Shown piece by piece: positions 9,749-19,118 of a DNA stretch of 64,000 nt. This stretch comes from Psychrobacillus sp. FSL H8-0483. GTDB taxonomy: Bacteria > Bacillota > Bacilli > Bacillales_A > Planococcaceae. How positions within the stretch are numbered: the stretch's first letter is position 1; every line of letters starts with the position of its first letter. A model generated the notes under the pieces. It made no database searches. It was not told the origin of the DNA and worked only from the letters and a program-made list of their open reading frames with translations. The stretch spans positions 2,711,501-2,775,500 of the forward strand of contig NZ_CP152052.1 in the NCBI RefSeq assembly GCF_038637725.1, in the 5' to 3' direction. Made by a program: the position numbers and the translations under genes.

Positions 9749-9814
9749 TTTTTTCCACCTCATTCATAAGTTATGTAATTTTAGTATAAATGATAAGGAA
9801 AAAACTGCAACCAA

Positions 9815-10576
9815 TTACTGTACTCGATTAACCGTAATGTCCTTTGTAATATCATTAATAACCCAACTTGCGCATATTAAACCTACTACTGAAGGGACAA
9901 ATGCATTGGAGGATGGTGGCATTTTTGCTTTACGAATTGCTGCATCCGGTTTTCCAACAGTTTCTACCACGTCCTCACGCACTACAATTGGACTTTCATC
10001 TGAGAATACGACAGGTATTCCCTTCGTAATGCGATCTTCCTTACGTAGTTTTGTACGAATGACTTTCGCAAGTGGATCTGTATGTGTTTTTGAGATATCG
10101 ACAATTTTAAAGCGAGTTGGGTCTGTTTTATTGGCTGCACCCATACTGGAAATAATCTTAATTCCACGCTTTAAACACTCTTTCATCAAATGTATTTTGT
10201 AAATAATGGTGTCCGATGCATCAATGACATAATCAATATTCATTGCAAAAAACTGCTCATACGTTTCTTCTGTATAAAACATATGCATATCGATTACTTC
10301 ACACGCAGGATTTATATCTGCAATTCGTTCTTTCATTACTTCCGATTTCGAGCGACCAACAGTTGACATATAAGCAACTAGTTGACGATTAATATTTGTA
10401 ATATCAACATTATCTTTATCTACCAAAATAATACGTCCTACCCCACTTCTCGCGCAAGCCTCAGCCGCGAAAGAACCAACTCCTCCAACACCTAAAATAG
10501 CTACAGTCGTATTTCTTAATAAATCAACACCTTCTGTACCTATTGCAAGCTCATTTCTAGAAAATTGATGTAACAA
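9815..10576 (-). CDS. tcdA: tRNA threonylcarbamoyladenosine dehydratase TcdA (YrvM)
   Basis: An E1-like ThiF/MoeB-family enzyme that uses ATP to cyclise t6A37 in tRNA to ct6A. The nucleotide-binding glycine loop GVGGVGS is at 29-35, with the R and N residues NINRQL at about 61-66 and VIDASDTI in the middle. It has 253 residues, the usual length for the bacterial protein. The start is TTG 10574-10576 with GGAGTG upstream. In B. subtilis yrvM lies next to the 6S RNA gene bsrA and aspS, as here. It lacks the ThiS/MoaD-transfer cysteines of MoeB-type members. Confidence 0.92.
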   Translation of the reverse strand: MLHQFSRNELAIGTEGVDLLRNTTVAILGVGGVGSFAAEACARSGVGRIILVDKDNVDITNINRQLVAYMSTVGRSKSEVMKERIADINPACEVIDMHMFYTEETYEQFFAMNIDYVIDASDTIIYKIHLMKECLKRGIKIISSMGAANKTDPTRFKIVDISKTHTDPLAKVIRTKLRKEDRITKGIPVVFSDESPIVVREDVVETVGKPDAAIRKAKMPPSSNAFVPSVVGLICASWVINDITKDITVNRVQ

Positions 10577-10622
10577 TTTAAATCACTCCATTTATATCAA
10601 ATTAGTAGGAATAGTACCCAAG

Positions 10623-10651
10623 AAAAAACCTCCAGCAAAAACTGCTAGAGG
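10623..10651 (-). terminator. 6S RNA terminator
   Basis: On the minus strand CCTCTAGCA and TGCTGGAGG pair around TTTTT, followed by TTTTTT. Confidence 0.9.
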
Positions 10652-10857
10652 ATATTTAAAAATTTTAGACGAATCCCAATCGTGCCGACACATAAAGCGT
10701 ATCGTTTTGAACCCGCATATAGCAGGTGGGTGTCCTCTTTATTACTTCTGACGTCCCATTGAAAGGCATGTCATTCATAATAAAAGTTAGACTCCCGACG
10801 ATATAATTGTTCGGTCAAAACTGATGGGCATGATGCGAACACATCAGGATTCGTGTT
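10623..10857 (-). ncRNA. ssrS: 6S RNA (SsrS / BsrA type)
   Basis: A non-coding RNA that mimics an open promoter and binds sigma-A RNA polymerase. The minus-strand 5' end, AATCCTGATGTG followed by TTTTGACCGAACAA, resembles B. subtilis 6S-1. The position between yrvM/tcdA and aspS is the known bsrA site. A sigma-A promoter lies directly upstream and an intrinsic terminator (10623-10651) ends the RNA. Length of about 190-230 bases fits. Folding was not computed. Confidence 0.88.
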
Positions 10858-10863
10858 ACTTGT

Positions 10864-10892
10864 ATAATAGCATATGGATTTATAAACTTCAA
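10864..10892 (-). promoter_or_regulatory. Sigma-A promoter of 6S RNA
   Basis: TTGAAG (10887-10892), 17 bp, TATTAT (10864-10869) on the minus strand; predicted start near 10857. Confidence 0.8.
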
Positions 10893-11153
10893 TTAATTTA
10901 TCGCATTATTATTAGACTATTCTGAATAATTTATTATAGGAATAAATACTCAGAGTATTATTCAATGGAGGGTTCTTTATCCAATAAGTCGCTTGTGAAT
11001 AAGATCAAATGAATTATCCTATGTGCCAAAGAATTTAAATATACTAGAGTTTCACTTTAAAAAAAGCCAATGAAAAATTAACTTGGAAGTAGTAGTACAA
11101 CCTGTCTTTTTTGAATATTATGCAAAGACACGATATCTACGGAGGGCTCCCTT
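10893..11153. other. Non-coding gap before lysE, with one palindrome
   Basis: There is no open frame of note. A 24-base imperfect palindrome (GAATAAATACTC / AGAGTATTATTC, 10940-10963) could be an operator or a relic. GGAGGGC just before 11154 is the ribosome site of the next gene. Nothing else recognised. Confidence 0.5.
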
Positions 11154-11780
11154 ATGAATTCCTTAATAACCTACTTCATCTTAGGTGTTTCATTAGCAGC
11201 ACCGATCGGCCCTGTTAAGGCGACCTTATTAAATACAGGTATTAAGAATGGATTTTTTCATGCTTGGTTTTTTGGTCTTGGTGCTATCGCAACCGACATC
11301 CTTTACATGTTAATGGTATATTTCGGGGTCGGACAATTTATCGATAATCCGTTTATGAAAACATTCTTATGGTCCTTTGGTTTTTTTGTTCTTATATATA
11401 CAGGGATAGAAAATTTACTGACACTCCATACTATTTCGATGGATCCAAAATTTCGCAAAGTAGTTCGTCTGAGACACTCATTTTTAGCTGGCTTACTCGT
11501 GGCACTACTAAATCCATTGACCATCCTTTTTTGGTTGGGTATATATGGTTCTATCTTAGTAGGCGGCGGCGGTTCTTTAACGGGATTTGAAGTGATTTTA
11601 TTTAGTATAACTATTTTACTTGGCATTACATTAGTGGATTTAACTATGGCAACTATATCCAGTGGATCACGTAAATTATTGTCGAATTCGTTTTTAAAAA
11701 CTATTTCTATTATATCTTCTATTTCCATGATTGGTTTTGGAATTTATTTTGGCATCCAAGCATATCATTCCCTATTTTAA
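11154..11780 (+). CDS. LysE/RhtB-family amino acid exporter
   Basis: A membrane protein of 208 residues with about six hydrophobic segments. The N-terminal signature SLAAPIGPVKATLLNTGIKNG matches the LysE superfamily, in which PIGP and the following helix are conserved. Members export amino acids or related small molecules; the substrate here is unknown. A GGAGGGC ribosome site precedes the ATG. It is not part of the usual Bacillus order at this place; with the following MFS gene and the YqhV-like gene it forms an inserted island between the 6S RNA and aspS. Confidence 0.88.
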   Translation: MNSLITYFILGVSLAAPIGPVKATLLNTGIKNGFFHAWFFGLGAIATDILYMLMVYFGVGQFIDNPFMKTFLWSFGFFVLIYTGIENLLTLHTISMDPKFRKVVRLRHSFLAGLLVALLNPLTILFWLGIYGSILVGGGGSLTGFEVILFSITILLGITLVDLTMATISSGSRKLLSNSFLKTISIISSISMIGFGIYFGIQAYHSLF

Positions 11781-11834
11781 CGATTTACATAATTTTTAAA
11801 TCGTTCTTTTCCTATATGCATAAAAACAATAGGT

Positions 11835-11850
11835 AAGGTAAACATACCTT
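11835..11850 (+). promoter_or_regulatory. Candidate operator upstream of MFS gene
   Basis: AAGGTA-AACA-TACCTT is a 16-base perfect inverted repeat 28 bases upstream of the MFS start. The position suits a repressor site, but no regulator gene lies next to it. Confidence 0.35.
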
Positions 11851-11878
11851 TAATAATTGATGTTATTGAGGTGTGTTT

Positions 11879-13120
11879 ATGGAAAAGACAGATCAAAGTG
11901 AAAATATCGTTAGCAAGTGGTGTATTATTAGTTTGGCCTCTATTCCGCTTGTTATGACACTTGGAAATTCTATGCTTATTCCAGTCCTACCTGTATTGGA
12001 AGAAAAGGTCGGGATCAGTTCTTTTCAATCTAGCATGATTATTACGAGTTATTCGGTTGCAGCTATCTTTCTCATCCCTGTTGCGGGTTATTTATCCGAC
12101 CGTTTTGGAAGGAAAATGATTATCTTACCTAGTTTGATACTTGCATTAATCGGAGGTCTCATAGCCGGCTTCGCATCCTGGAAAATGGATAACCCATTTA
12201 CATGGATCATTATAGGACGCATATTACAAGGTGTTGGGGCTTCTGGAGCTATGCCAATTGTTTTGCCTCTTGTGGGCGATTTGTTTAAAGGGGACGATGA
12301 AAAAACAAGCTCTACTTTAGGTATTATTGAAACATCCAACACGTTTGGAAAAGTATTAAGCCCTATTCTAGGTTCTGCGTTTGCCGCTCTATTATGGTTT
12401 TTGCCTTTCTTCTCCATTTCTATATTTAGTTTAATTTCTATTGCCCTTATTTTTTTCTTTGTAAAAGTACCAAAGGAAGAAGATGAACCTGTAAAGTTAA
12501 AAGACTTTTTAAGAAATATAAAAAAAACATTTAAGCAGGAAGGAAAGTGGTTATTTTCCGTATTTCTTAATGGAATCTTCGTTATGTTTATATTATTCGG
12601 CGTACTTTTCTTTTTATCCGAGAATCTTGAAAAAGTACATCATATTAAAGGAATAAAAAAAGGATTTGTACTAGCCATTCCTCTTTTATTACTATGCATA
12701 GCATCTTTTATTACGGGACGAAAAATGAAAGGTGAATTGTCAACGATAAAAAAATTAATGGTCTTTTGTTTGATAATTGTTTCCGCAAGTGTAGTTTTTG
12801 TTGGGTTTACCAAAGAAAAGCTTATACTTTTGTTAGTAGTAACTAGTATCGTGGGTATTGCAATTGGCGCAATACTACCTGTACTTGACGCCATCATCAC
12901 AGAAAATATACAGAAGGAAGAGAGAGGAACCGTTTCTTCGTTTTACAGCTCTGCCAGATTTATTGGTGTTGCTGCAGGCCCTCCAGTTATGTCTCTTGTA
13001 ATGACAGACTATCTTAATGTCACTTATATCGCCTCGAGTGTACTTGGCCTTGTCCTTTTATTCATTGTGTTTAAGTGCGTAAAGGTAGATGAAATAGATC
13101 AAAAGAAAAATTCTGCATAG
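11879..13120 (+). CDS. MFS transporter (drug/proton antiporter type)
   Basis: 413 residues with about 12 hydrophobic helices. Motif A between helices 2 and 3 reads GYLSDRFGRKM at about 70-80. The segment GRILQGVGASGAMPIVLPLVGDLF matches the drug-efflux DHA1 subgroup (motifs B and C). The likely role is proton-driven efflux of an unknown compound. The start is ATG 11879 with GAGGTG upstream; a GTG at 11873 lies inside the ribosome site. It may be co-transcribed with lysE 90 bases upstream, but the palindrome in between suggests its own control. Confidence 0.9.
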   Translation: MEKTDQSENIVSKWCIISLASIPLVMTLGNSMLIPVLPVLEEKVGISSFQSSMIITSYSVAAIFLIPVAGYLSDRFGRKMIILPSLILALIGGLIAGFASWKMDNPFTWIIIGRILQGVGASGAMPIVLPLVGDLFKGDDEKTSSTLGIIETSNTFGKVLSPILGSAFAALLWFLPFFSISIFSLISIALIFFFVKVPKEEDEPVKLKDFLRNIKKTFKQEGKWLFSVFLNGIFVMFILFGVLFFLSENLEKVHHIKGIKKGFVLAIPLLLLCIASFITGRKMKGELSTIKKLMVFCLIIVSASVVFVGFTKEKLILLLVVTSIVGIAIGAILPVLDAIITENIQKEERGTVSSFYSSARFIGVAAGPPVMSLVMTDYLNVTYIASSVLGLVLLFIVFKCVKVDEIDQKKNSA

Positions 13121-13127
13121 AAAAATG

Positions 13128-13157
13128 AAAGCGTACACTTAGGAAAGTGTACGCTTT
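13128..13157 (+). terminator. Terminator of MFS gene
   Basis: AAAGCGTACACTT and AAGTGTACGCTTT form a perfect 13-bp stem with an AGGA loop. It is A/T-flanked on both sides and probably works in both directions. Confidence 0.85.
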
Positions 13158-13209
13158 GTACTATGTAATGATTAGGACCGAACAGTCAATGAACTGAATC
13201 AGTCCTTTT

Positions 13210-13485
13210 TTATTTGGAGTTTAAGCTGAAGAGAATGAGAAATATGCCGGCAAACAGACATACTATCCGCGTCATCGAAATCTTTTCAGCTAGGCCGATT
13301 AATCCTATCCCTGTTGTAACTATTAAAATAACTGGTCCAACTAAAGCAAGTAAAGTGTTGATATAAAAAGCCTTTTCCAAATCATTAAATTTTAGCATAA
13401 ACATTGCAGCTGTTATTTCGACACTACCGGAAAGTAACCTTAATAAAATGATAAATAGTAACGCTTTTTCAATAACTTGGACCAC
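13210..13485 (-). CDS. YqhV-like small membrane protein (DUF2619)
   Basis: 91 residues with three hydrophobic helices; the segment LLRLLSGSVEITAAMFMLKFND is typical of the YqhV family as I recall it. In B. subtilis yqhV is near spoIIIAA, so its place here is unusual. Function unknown. It lies alone on the minus strand between two terminators. No clear promoter was identified. Confidence 0.7.
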   Translation of the reverse strand: MVQVIEKALLFIILLRLLSGSVEITAAMFMLKFNDLEKAFYINTLLALVGPVILIVTTGIGLIGLAEKISMTRIVCLFAGIFLILFSLNSK

Positions 13486-13570
13486 CGTCCCTCACAAGAA
13501 TAGATACTTTTCTATTCTATGTATGGATATTTACTTTTATCAATATGGCTTCCGTCTAATCTTATCAAAA

Positions 13571-13596
13571 AGACCACTCAGTAGATCGAGTGGTCT
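13571..13596 (-). terminator. Terminator of hisS-aspS operon
   Basis: AGACCACTC and GAGTGGTCT form a 9-bp stem with an 8-base loop, followed by TTTTTGAT on the minus strand. It lies 20 bases after aspS. Confidence 0.88.
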
Positions 13597-13615
13597 CAGG
13601 TTATGTGAAATGCAA

Positions 13616-15385
13616 TTATTTATTCTTTATATTTAACTTTAAACTTAGTTCTTCCAGTTGTGCATCTGCTACGGGACTTGGAGCTTGTGTTAACAAGTCA
13701 CTAGCACTTGCTGTTTTCGGGAATGCAATTGTATCGCGCAAGTTTGTACTGCCAGAAAGAAGCATAACTACACGGTCCAATCCAAATGCAACACCACCAT
13801 GTGGAGGAGTCCCATATTCAAATGCTTCCATTAGGAATCCAAATTGAGCTTTCGCTTCTTCATCCGAGAAACCAAGTATTTCAAACATTTTTTCTTGAAC
13901 CGGTCTTGAATAAATACGCAATGATCCTCCACCAAGTTCATAACCATTTAATACTAAGTCATATGCTTGTGCACGTACTTTACTTGGATCAGAATCCATT
14001 AATGGTAGGTCTTCGTCGAATGGACGTGTGAATGGATGATGTGCTGCGTAGTATCGTCCTTCTTTTTCGTCGTACTCGAACAATGGCCAGTTTACAACCC
14101 ATAGGAATTCAAAGCGATTTTCATCGATTAATTCCAGCTCTTTACCAAGTTTTAAACGAAGTGCACCTAATGCATCTGCTACAACAGATTTCTTGTCTGC
14201 AACAAATAATAATAAATCTCCTGCAGTTGCTTCTAGTGCTTCGATTAAGCTAGCTGCTGCTTCGCCTTCAAAGAATTTAGCAATAGGTCCTTTAAGGCCA
14301 TCAACATCTACTTTTAACCAAGCAAGCCCTTTTGCACCATAAACTCCGGCAAATTCACCAAGAGCATCGATATCTTTTCTTGAATAGTTATCCGCTGCTC
14401 CTTTTACATTAATCGCTTTCACTTGTCCTCCAGTTTCCACAGCAGAAGCAAATACTTTAAATGCGCTATCTTTCACAATTTCTGAAAGGTTGACTAATTC
14501 TAGACCGAAACGAACGTCTGGTTTATCAGAACCGAAACGATCCATAGCTTCATCATAGTTCATACGAAGGAATGGAATAGTTACATCGATACCTTTTACA
14601 TCCTTCATGATTTTTTTCATCATACGCTCGTTCATTTCCAAAATTTCATCCATGGATAAGAAACTCATTTCCATATCAATTTGCGTAAATTCTGGTTGAC
14701 GATCTGCACGTAAATCTTCATCACGGAAGCATCGAGCAATTTGATAATACTTTTCAAATCCAGCTACCATTAACATTTGCTTAAATAATTGTGGTGATTG
14801 TGGAAGTGCATAAAATTCTCCATCATGTACACGACTTGGAACTAAATAGTCACGAGCTCCTTCTGGTGTCGATTTTGTTAAAATTGGTGTTTCCACTTCT
14901 AAAAATCCTTCGTCATCTAAGAAACGTCTCACTGTTTTAGTAATATCCGAGCGCATTTTAAATGTGTCATACATCACTGGTCTTCTTAAATCTAAATAAC
15001 GATATTTTAAACGAATATCTTCACCAGCTTCTGATTGATTTTCAATTGCGAATGGTGGATTTTTCGCTTCATTAATAATAGAAACATCTGTTGCATGTAC
15101 TTCAATTGCACCAGAAGGCATATTGGGATTTACTTGATTTGCAGCACGTCCGATTACTTTACCTTGTACTTCGATAATGTATTCATTACGAAGTGTGTCA
15201 GCGATTTGAATCGCATTTTCAGAAATCTCAGGATTAAATACTACTTGAACTAAACCGGAACGATCTCTCACATCTACAAATATTAGTCCACCTAAGTCTC
15301 TTCGTTTTTGAACCCACCCGATTAATTGGACGGATTCACCTATATGTTGTTCATTTAATTCTCCACTTGTATGGGTTCTGTTCAT
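13616..15385 (-). CDS. aspS: Aspartyl-tRNA synthetase
   Basis: A class II synthetase of 589 residues, with the N-terminal OB anticodon-binding fold (about 1-100), the conserved RYLDLRR at 129-135, motif 2 [20 protein letters not shown] at 220-239, the bacterial GAD insertion domain in the middle, and motif 3 near the C-terminus (GLDRVVMLL). Its ATG overlaps the hisS stop by four bases (ATGA), so the two are translationally coupled. The pair is read from the T-box leader upstream of hisS. Confidence 0.97.
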   Translation of the reverse strand: MNRTHTSGELNEQHIGESVQLIGWVQKRRDLGGLIFVDVRDRSGLVQVVFNPEISENAIQIADTLRNEYIIEVQGKVIGRAANQVNPNMPSGAIEVHATDVSIINEAKNPPFAIENQSEAGEDIRLKYRYLDLRRPVMYDTFKMRSDITKTVRRFLDDEGFLEVETPILTKSTPEGARDYLVPSRVHDGEFYALPQSPQLFKQMLMVAGFEKYYQIARCFRDEDLRADRQPEFTQIDMEMSFLSMDEILEMNERMMKKIMKDVKGIDVTIPFLRMNYDEAMDRFGSDKPDVRFGLELVNLSEIVKDSAFKVFASAVETGGQVKAINVKGAADNYSRKDIDALGEFAGVYGAKGLAWLKVDVDGLKGPIAKFFEGEAAASLIEALEATAGDLLLFVADKKSVVADALGALRLKLGKELELIDENRFEFLWVVNWPLFEYDEKEGRYYAAHHPFTRPFDEDLPLMDSDPSKVRAQAYDLVLNGYELGGGSLRIYSRPVQEKMFEILGFSDEEAKAQFGFLMEAFEYGTPPHGGVAFGLDRVVMLLSGSTNLRDTIAFPKTASASDLLTQAPSPVADAQLEELSLKLNIKNK

Positions 15386-16677
15386 TGTTCTTTTGCCTCC
15401 ACCTTTGTTGTCATACTATTTTTTACTTGCTCTATCAATGAGCTAAATGGTACTAGCTGTTGGTTTCCTGTAGATAAATCTTTTAACATCACGCTTTGTT
15501 TTTCCAGTTCATCATCCCCTATTACAAGCACTAATTTTGCTTTTAGGCGATCTGCTGATTTCATTTGCGTTTTAACTTTGCGGTCTAGATAATCCATATC
15601 TGCCGTAATAGCGTTTTGACGTAATTCATTCGTAAGTTCCACCGCTTTTTTCTTCGCAGCTTCTCCCATACCAATGACATATACATCTAACGTAGAGCTA
15701 TCCGCCCAAATGTTTTTTTCCGCTTCCATCGCAAGCAATAATCGTTCTATACTCATTGCAAATCCAATACCCGGAGAATCTGGTCCTCCAAGCTCTTCTA
15801 CAAGGCCGTTATATCTTCCGCCTCCAGCTAAAGTTGTAATTGCGCCGAAGCCTTCTGCAGCACTCATAATTTCAAATGCGGTGTGATTGTAATAATCCAA
15901 ACCACGAACTAAGTTAGGATCTACTTCAAAAGGAATGTTTAAAATCGTTAAGTATTCCTTCACTTTTTCAAAATAAGCCGCCGAATCTTCATTTAAATAA
16001 TCAGTTAGTGAAGGCGCAGTTTCCATTAAAGGATGTATGCGATCGACTTTACAATCCAAAATACGGAGTGGGTTTTTTTGCAATCTGTTTTGACAGTCCG
16101 AACAGAACTCCTCGATATGCGGTGCAAAGTGGTTTACTAGTGCTTCTTTGTGCGCAACTCGGCTTTCTGTATCACCTAGGGAATTAATTACGAGCTTTAA
16201 TTTCTTCAAGCCTGCTTTTTGATAAACAGACATAGCAAGTGAAATAACTTCTGCATCAATTGCTGGATCTGCACTTCCAATTGCTTCAATGCCAAATTGA
16301 ACAAATTGGCGATATCTTCCGGCTTGTTGGCGCTCATATCGGAACATAGGTCCCATATAATACAATTTCACTGGTTGATCAGGGTAACCGAACATTTTGT
16401 GTTCCACAAATGCACGAACGGCAGAAGCTGTTCCCTCAGGTCGAAGTGTGAGTGAACGATCTCCACGATCTTGGAATGTATACATCTCTTTTTGCACGAT
16501 ATCAGTTGTATCTCCAACGCTTCTCGTAAATAGTTCCGTATGCTCGAATATAGGAGTTCTAATTTCTTTATATTGATACATACGGCATTGCTCTCTTATT
16601 AAATCTTCAACTACTTGCCATTTTCCCGTTTCGGATGGCAAAATATCTTGTGTTCCTCTTGGTACTTTAATATCCAT
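15382..16677 (-). CDS. hisS: Histidyl-tRNA synthetase
   Basis: A class II synthetase of 431 residues. Motif 2 [14 protein letters not shown] is at about 112-125, the histidine signature [14 protein letters not shown] at 257-270, and the C-terminal anticodon-binding domain at about 330-425. The ATG has AAGGAG upstream. The gene is first in a hisS-aspS operon controlled by a T-box. Confidence 0.97.
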   Translation of the reverse strand: MDIKVPRGTQDILPSETGKWQVVEDLIREQCRMYQYKEIRTPIFEHTELFTRSVGDTTDIVQKEMYTFQDRGDRSLTLRPEGTASAVRAFVEHKMFGYPDQPVKLYYMGPMFRYERQQAGRYRQFVQFGIEAIGSADPAIDAEVISLAMSVYQKAGLKKLKLVINSLGDTESRVAHKEALVNHFAPHIEEFCSDCQNRLQKNPLRILDCKVDRIHPLMETAPSLTDYLNEDSAAYFEKVKEYLTILNIPFEVDPNLVRGLDYYNHTAFEIMSAAEGFGAITTLAGGGRYNGLVEELGGPDSPGIGFAMSIERLLLAMEAEKNIWADSSTLDVYVIGMGEAAKKKAVELTNELRQNAITADMDYLDRKVKTQMKSADRLKAKLVLVIGDDELEKQSVMLKDLSTGNQQLVPFSSLIEQVKNSMTTKVEAKEQ

Positions 16678-16708
16678 TTTTTCAGGACTCCTTTCAAATA
16701 TAAAAATA

Positions 16709-16775
16709 AGGCTCTGCTAAACGACTATGTTGTTACTTGCCGAAAATCCGCTCGCTTTTCCGCGGATTTTCGGCA
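16709..16775. repeat. Repeat family C copy 1 with 13-bp perfect hairpin
   Basis: The segment 16711-16744 matches 29931-29964 almost base for base (common core TAAACGA, TGTTAC, TGCCGAAA). It runs into a 13-bp perfect hairpin GCCGAAAATCCGC / GCGGATTTTCGGC (16739-16774). It lies between the hisS T-box terminator and the hisS start, so it is transcribed into the hisS mRNA leader. It may be a shortened form of repeat family B, with which copy 2 is fused. Confidence 0.65.
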
Positions 16776-16814
16776 CAAAATATATGCTTCTAAAAAACAA
16801 CAGTCTAATTTAAC

Positions 16815-17097
16815 AGAAACAAAAAAAAGCCCCCATCCCTTGCATATAGCAAGGGACGAGAGCTTATATAAGCTTCCGCGGTTCCACCCTAGTTGGCCAA
16901 AAATTGACCCTCTCAACTCTGGATAACGGCCAGCTCCGTTTTTGCCTACTTAAGAAATTCTTTTTCGACAAAAATCCTCTCGAATGTTGTTCACTGAGTT
17001 CGTATGTAGGAAAGATTTCAGCCACGTCTTTCCCTCTCTTGTCATCCGTTTTAAACAGCTACTTTTTCGGTCATCGGTTTGTTTTAGTTTTTGATTA
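16815..17097 (-). ncRNA. T-box riboswitch leader of hisS-aspS
   Basis: The T-box AGGGTGGAACCGCG is at plus-strand 16877-16890 (read on minus), followed by a long terminator hairpin (16828-16864) and eight T. Stem I with an AGTA element lies near the 5' end. The bulge reads TGGA, whose last base does not pair with C73 of bacterial tRNA-His or G73 of tRNA-Asp. A CAT triplet at the 3' side of stem I (about 17004-17006) is a possible His specifier, uncertain without folding. The leader and promoter fill the gap between hisS and the amidase gene. Confidence 0.92.
16828..16864 (-). terminator. T-box terminator of hisS leader
   Basis: On the minus strand AGCTCTCGTCCCTTGC pairs with GCAAGGGATGGGGGCT around TATAT, followed by T8. 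Confidence 0.92.
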
Positions 17098-17103
17098 TAC
17101 TTT

Positions 17104-17132
17104 ATCTTAATGACGTAAATGAAATAAGTCAA
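17104..17132 (-). promoter_or_regulatory. Sigma-A promoter of hisS T-box leader
   Basis: TTGACT (17127-17132), 17 bp, TAAGAT (17104-17109) on the minus strand. A TATAAT occurs about ten bases further down but is too far from this -35. Confidence 0.65.
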
Positions 17133-17197
17133 CCCTTTTAAATAAAAGGTAGAATTTTTTTATCAGACTATTTACAATAGGACTAGGGGTGAATCCA

Positions 17198-18742
17198 ATG
17201 AACGATAAAATACTACATAAAATGACATTAATTTTCCTGGCTTTTATCCTACTAGTTCCAGTAATGCAGGCTAAGGCACAGGAAGAGGAAGTAACGGTGA
17301 ATGTTAGTACATTGAAAGTCCGATCAGGTCCCGGACTTACATACGACACAATAGGTGCTGTTACAAAAAACGAGAAATTAGCTGTGATTGGTAGAGAAAA
17401 TGACTGGCTTCATATTAAATTTGGAAATACTACAGGATGGGTTGCTAATTGGTATACCACAAGTGAGTCAGTAGAAATGACCAATAAACAAGTTGTTTCC
17501 AAGGTGAATAGGTTGAATGTTCGAACAGAACCCTCTACTTCATCAGCCACTATTGGCCAAATAAACGAAGGAAATCAATTCGTCGCATACAAATCAGAAG
17601 GAGAATGGGTGGAAATTGATTTTCAAGGCCAAAAAGGCTGGGTAAATCAATCATATATTACCCTAATTGAACAACCTTCTGCTGAAGTTAAACCTGCTCC
17701 TACTCCTTCTAAAGAGAAGTTATTCGTTGTGTCTGTCGATGTTTTAAATGTTCGTGCAAAAGCAGATTTATCATCTAAAAAAATAGGACAAGTAGAAAAA
17801 GGGGAACAATTTGAAATACTTTCTACAGATCATAATTGGGTACAAGTACAATTAGAAAACGGAAAAAAAGGTTGGCTGTATAGTTTTTATGGTAGATTTA
17901 CGAATGACGTTGAATCACCACCATCTACTGATGATACCAATGGCACCATTACTGTTCTTTATAACGGTACTAATTTGCGCTCTGATAGCGCGACAAATAG
18001 TAATGTTGTGAAAAGAGCAGATGCGGGGGAATCCTATGTTGTTTTAGAATCAATCAACGATTGGTATAAAGTTGCATTGGAGGATCAATCTACTGCTTAT
18101 GTAGCGAGTTGGGTGGTTTCTCCCTCTTCATCGACTAAAGGAATGAATGCAAGCATACCTGAAAAAGAAGTAGAAACAGAACGGAAAAAAGGTACTTTGA
18201 ATGGATTATCGATTGTCATCGATGCTGGTCATGGAGGAAATGACCGCGGTACAACTGGTGCCCTTGGGACCGACGAAAAAGGCATTACGTTATTAACAGC
18301 TGAACTACTTTCGTCCAAACTACAAGCTGCTGGCGCAAATGTAATCATGACAAGGGAATCAGACCAGTACGTTGACCTTCGTAAACGTGTTTCCATCGGC
18401 CATCAGGTTTCAGCAGATGCATTTATTAGTTTGCATTATGACGCAGTTGATAATAGCTCTGTACGCGGTTTTACAAGCTATTATATGCATGGTTATCAAA
18501 AGGAATTAGCTCAGTATGTGCATGATGGTCTAGCTGATATGATTTCATTAAAGGATCGTGGCACACAACCTGGTAATTATTTAGTTCTACGAGAAAATAA
18601 GCAAAAAGCCGTATTAGTTGAGCTAGGGTATTTAAGTAATCCTACGGAAGAACGAAACGTGACAACGCCAAAGTTTAGAGAACAAGCAACACATGGAATT
18701 TACAATGGAATAATCAATTACTTTGATAGCCAATTAAATTAA
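17198..18742 (+). CDS. Exported N-acetylmuramoyl-L-alanine amidase with four SH3b domains
   Basis: Cleaves the bond between MurNAc and L-Ala in peptidoglycan. The 514-residue protein has a signal peptide ending near AKA (about 27). Four bacterial SH3 repeats follow at about 33-89, 100-156, 177-233 and 252-308, each with the LNVR/LKVRSGP and GWV motifs. The C-terminal Amidase_3 domain runs from about 338 to 512. Zinc ligands are visible in DAGHGG (H345), the glutamate of TDEKG (E360) and SLHYD (H414); the catalytic glutamate is in LVELGYLSN. It corresponds in position to B. subtilis YrvJ. The start is ATG 17198 with AGGGGTG upstream; GTG 17189 lies in the ribosome site. Confidence 0.95.
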   Translation: MNDKILHKMTLIFLAFILLVPVMQAKAQEEEVTVNVSTLKVRSGPGLTYDTIGAVTKNEKLAVIGRENDWLHIKFGNTTGWVANWYTTSESVEMTNKQVVSKVNRLNVRTEPSTSSATIGQINEGNQFVAYKSEGEWVEIDFQGQKGWVNQSYITLIEQPSAEVKPAPTPSKEKLFVVSVDVLNVRAKADLSSKKIGQVEKGEQFEILSTDHNWVQVQLENGKKGWLYSFYGRFTNDVESPPSTDDTNGTITVLYNGTNLRSDSATNSNVVKRADAGESYVVLESINDWYKVALEDQSTAYVASWVVSPSSSTKGMNASIPEKEVETERKKGTLNGLSIVIDAGHGGNDRGTTGALGTDEKGITLLTAELLSSKLQAAGANVIMTRESDQYVDLRKRVSIGHQVSADAFISLHYDAVDNSSVRGFTSYYMHGYQKELAQYVHDGLADMISLKDRGTQPGNYLVLRENKQKAVLVELGYLSNPTEERNVTTPKFREQATHGIYNGIINYFDSQLN

Positions 18743-18743
18743 T

Positions 18744-18936
18744 GTTAAGAAAAGCGCAAGCACCCTCTAAGTACAAAACCTGTTTTGAATCGTTTTCGGA
18801 GGTCTTTGGACAGACTTATTGCTATATCATTACCGATTGATTTTTAAGAGAGGCTGGTCGTGACTGACGTCACGACCAGCCTCTCTTTTCTCGGTAATCT
18901 TATAGCGTTTGTCAGTCCGTCGCCCTCCTTCAACAG
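18744..18936 (+). repeat. Intergenic repeat family A, copy 2
   Basis: Second copy of the element at 9213-9405, in the same orientation and again just after a plus-strand gene. The following 19000-19060 holds nothing I recognise. Together with the terminator at 19064-19107 it fills the gap between the amidase and dtd. Confidence 0.85.
18846..18887 (+). terminator. 19-bp perfect hairpin of repeat A copy 2
   Basis: AAGAGAGGCTGGTCGTGAC and its exact complement surround the loop TGAC, followed by TTCTCGG. It likely terminates the amidase transcript. Confidence 0.75.
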
Positions 18937-19063
18937 TTCGAATAAGGTTAAGATCTTTTTGGATAATGAGAGAATAGATTCTTTTTTAATCATGTTGAAA
19001 GCTCTCAAAGATGCAATTTCGGGAGCCCTTGAATTAATCTATCCTATCTACCTATGCAAATTC

Positions 19064-19107
19064 AAAAAAAGCTGTAATGTGGCTCTACGAGTCATTACAG
19101 CTTTTTT
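19064..19107. terminator. Bidirectional terminator between amidase and dtd
   Basis: AAAAAAAGCTGTAATG and CATTACAGCTTTTTT frame a 13-base loop. A run of T follows in both directions; it lies 11 bases after the dtd stop. Confidence 0.92.
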
Positions 19108-19118
19108 CATACAAATTC

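Noticed and set aside
17107-17349. Minus-strand 80-codon frame over the amidase 5' end
   Set aside because: Antisense to a strong signal peptide gene and crossing the hisS promoter; no ribosome site.
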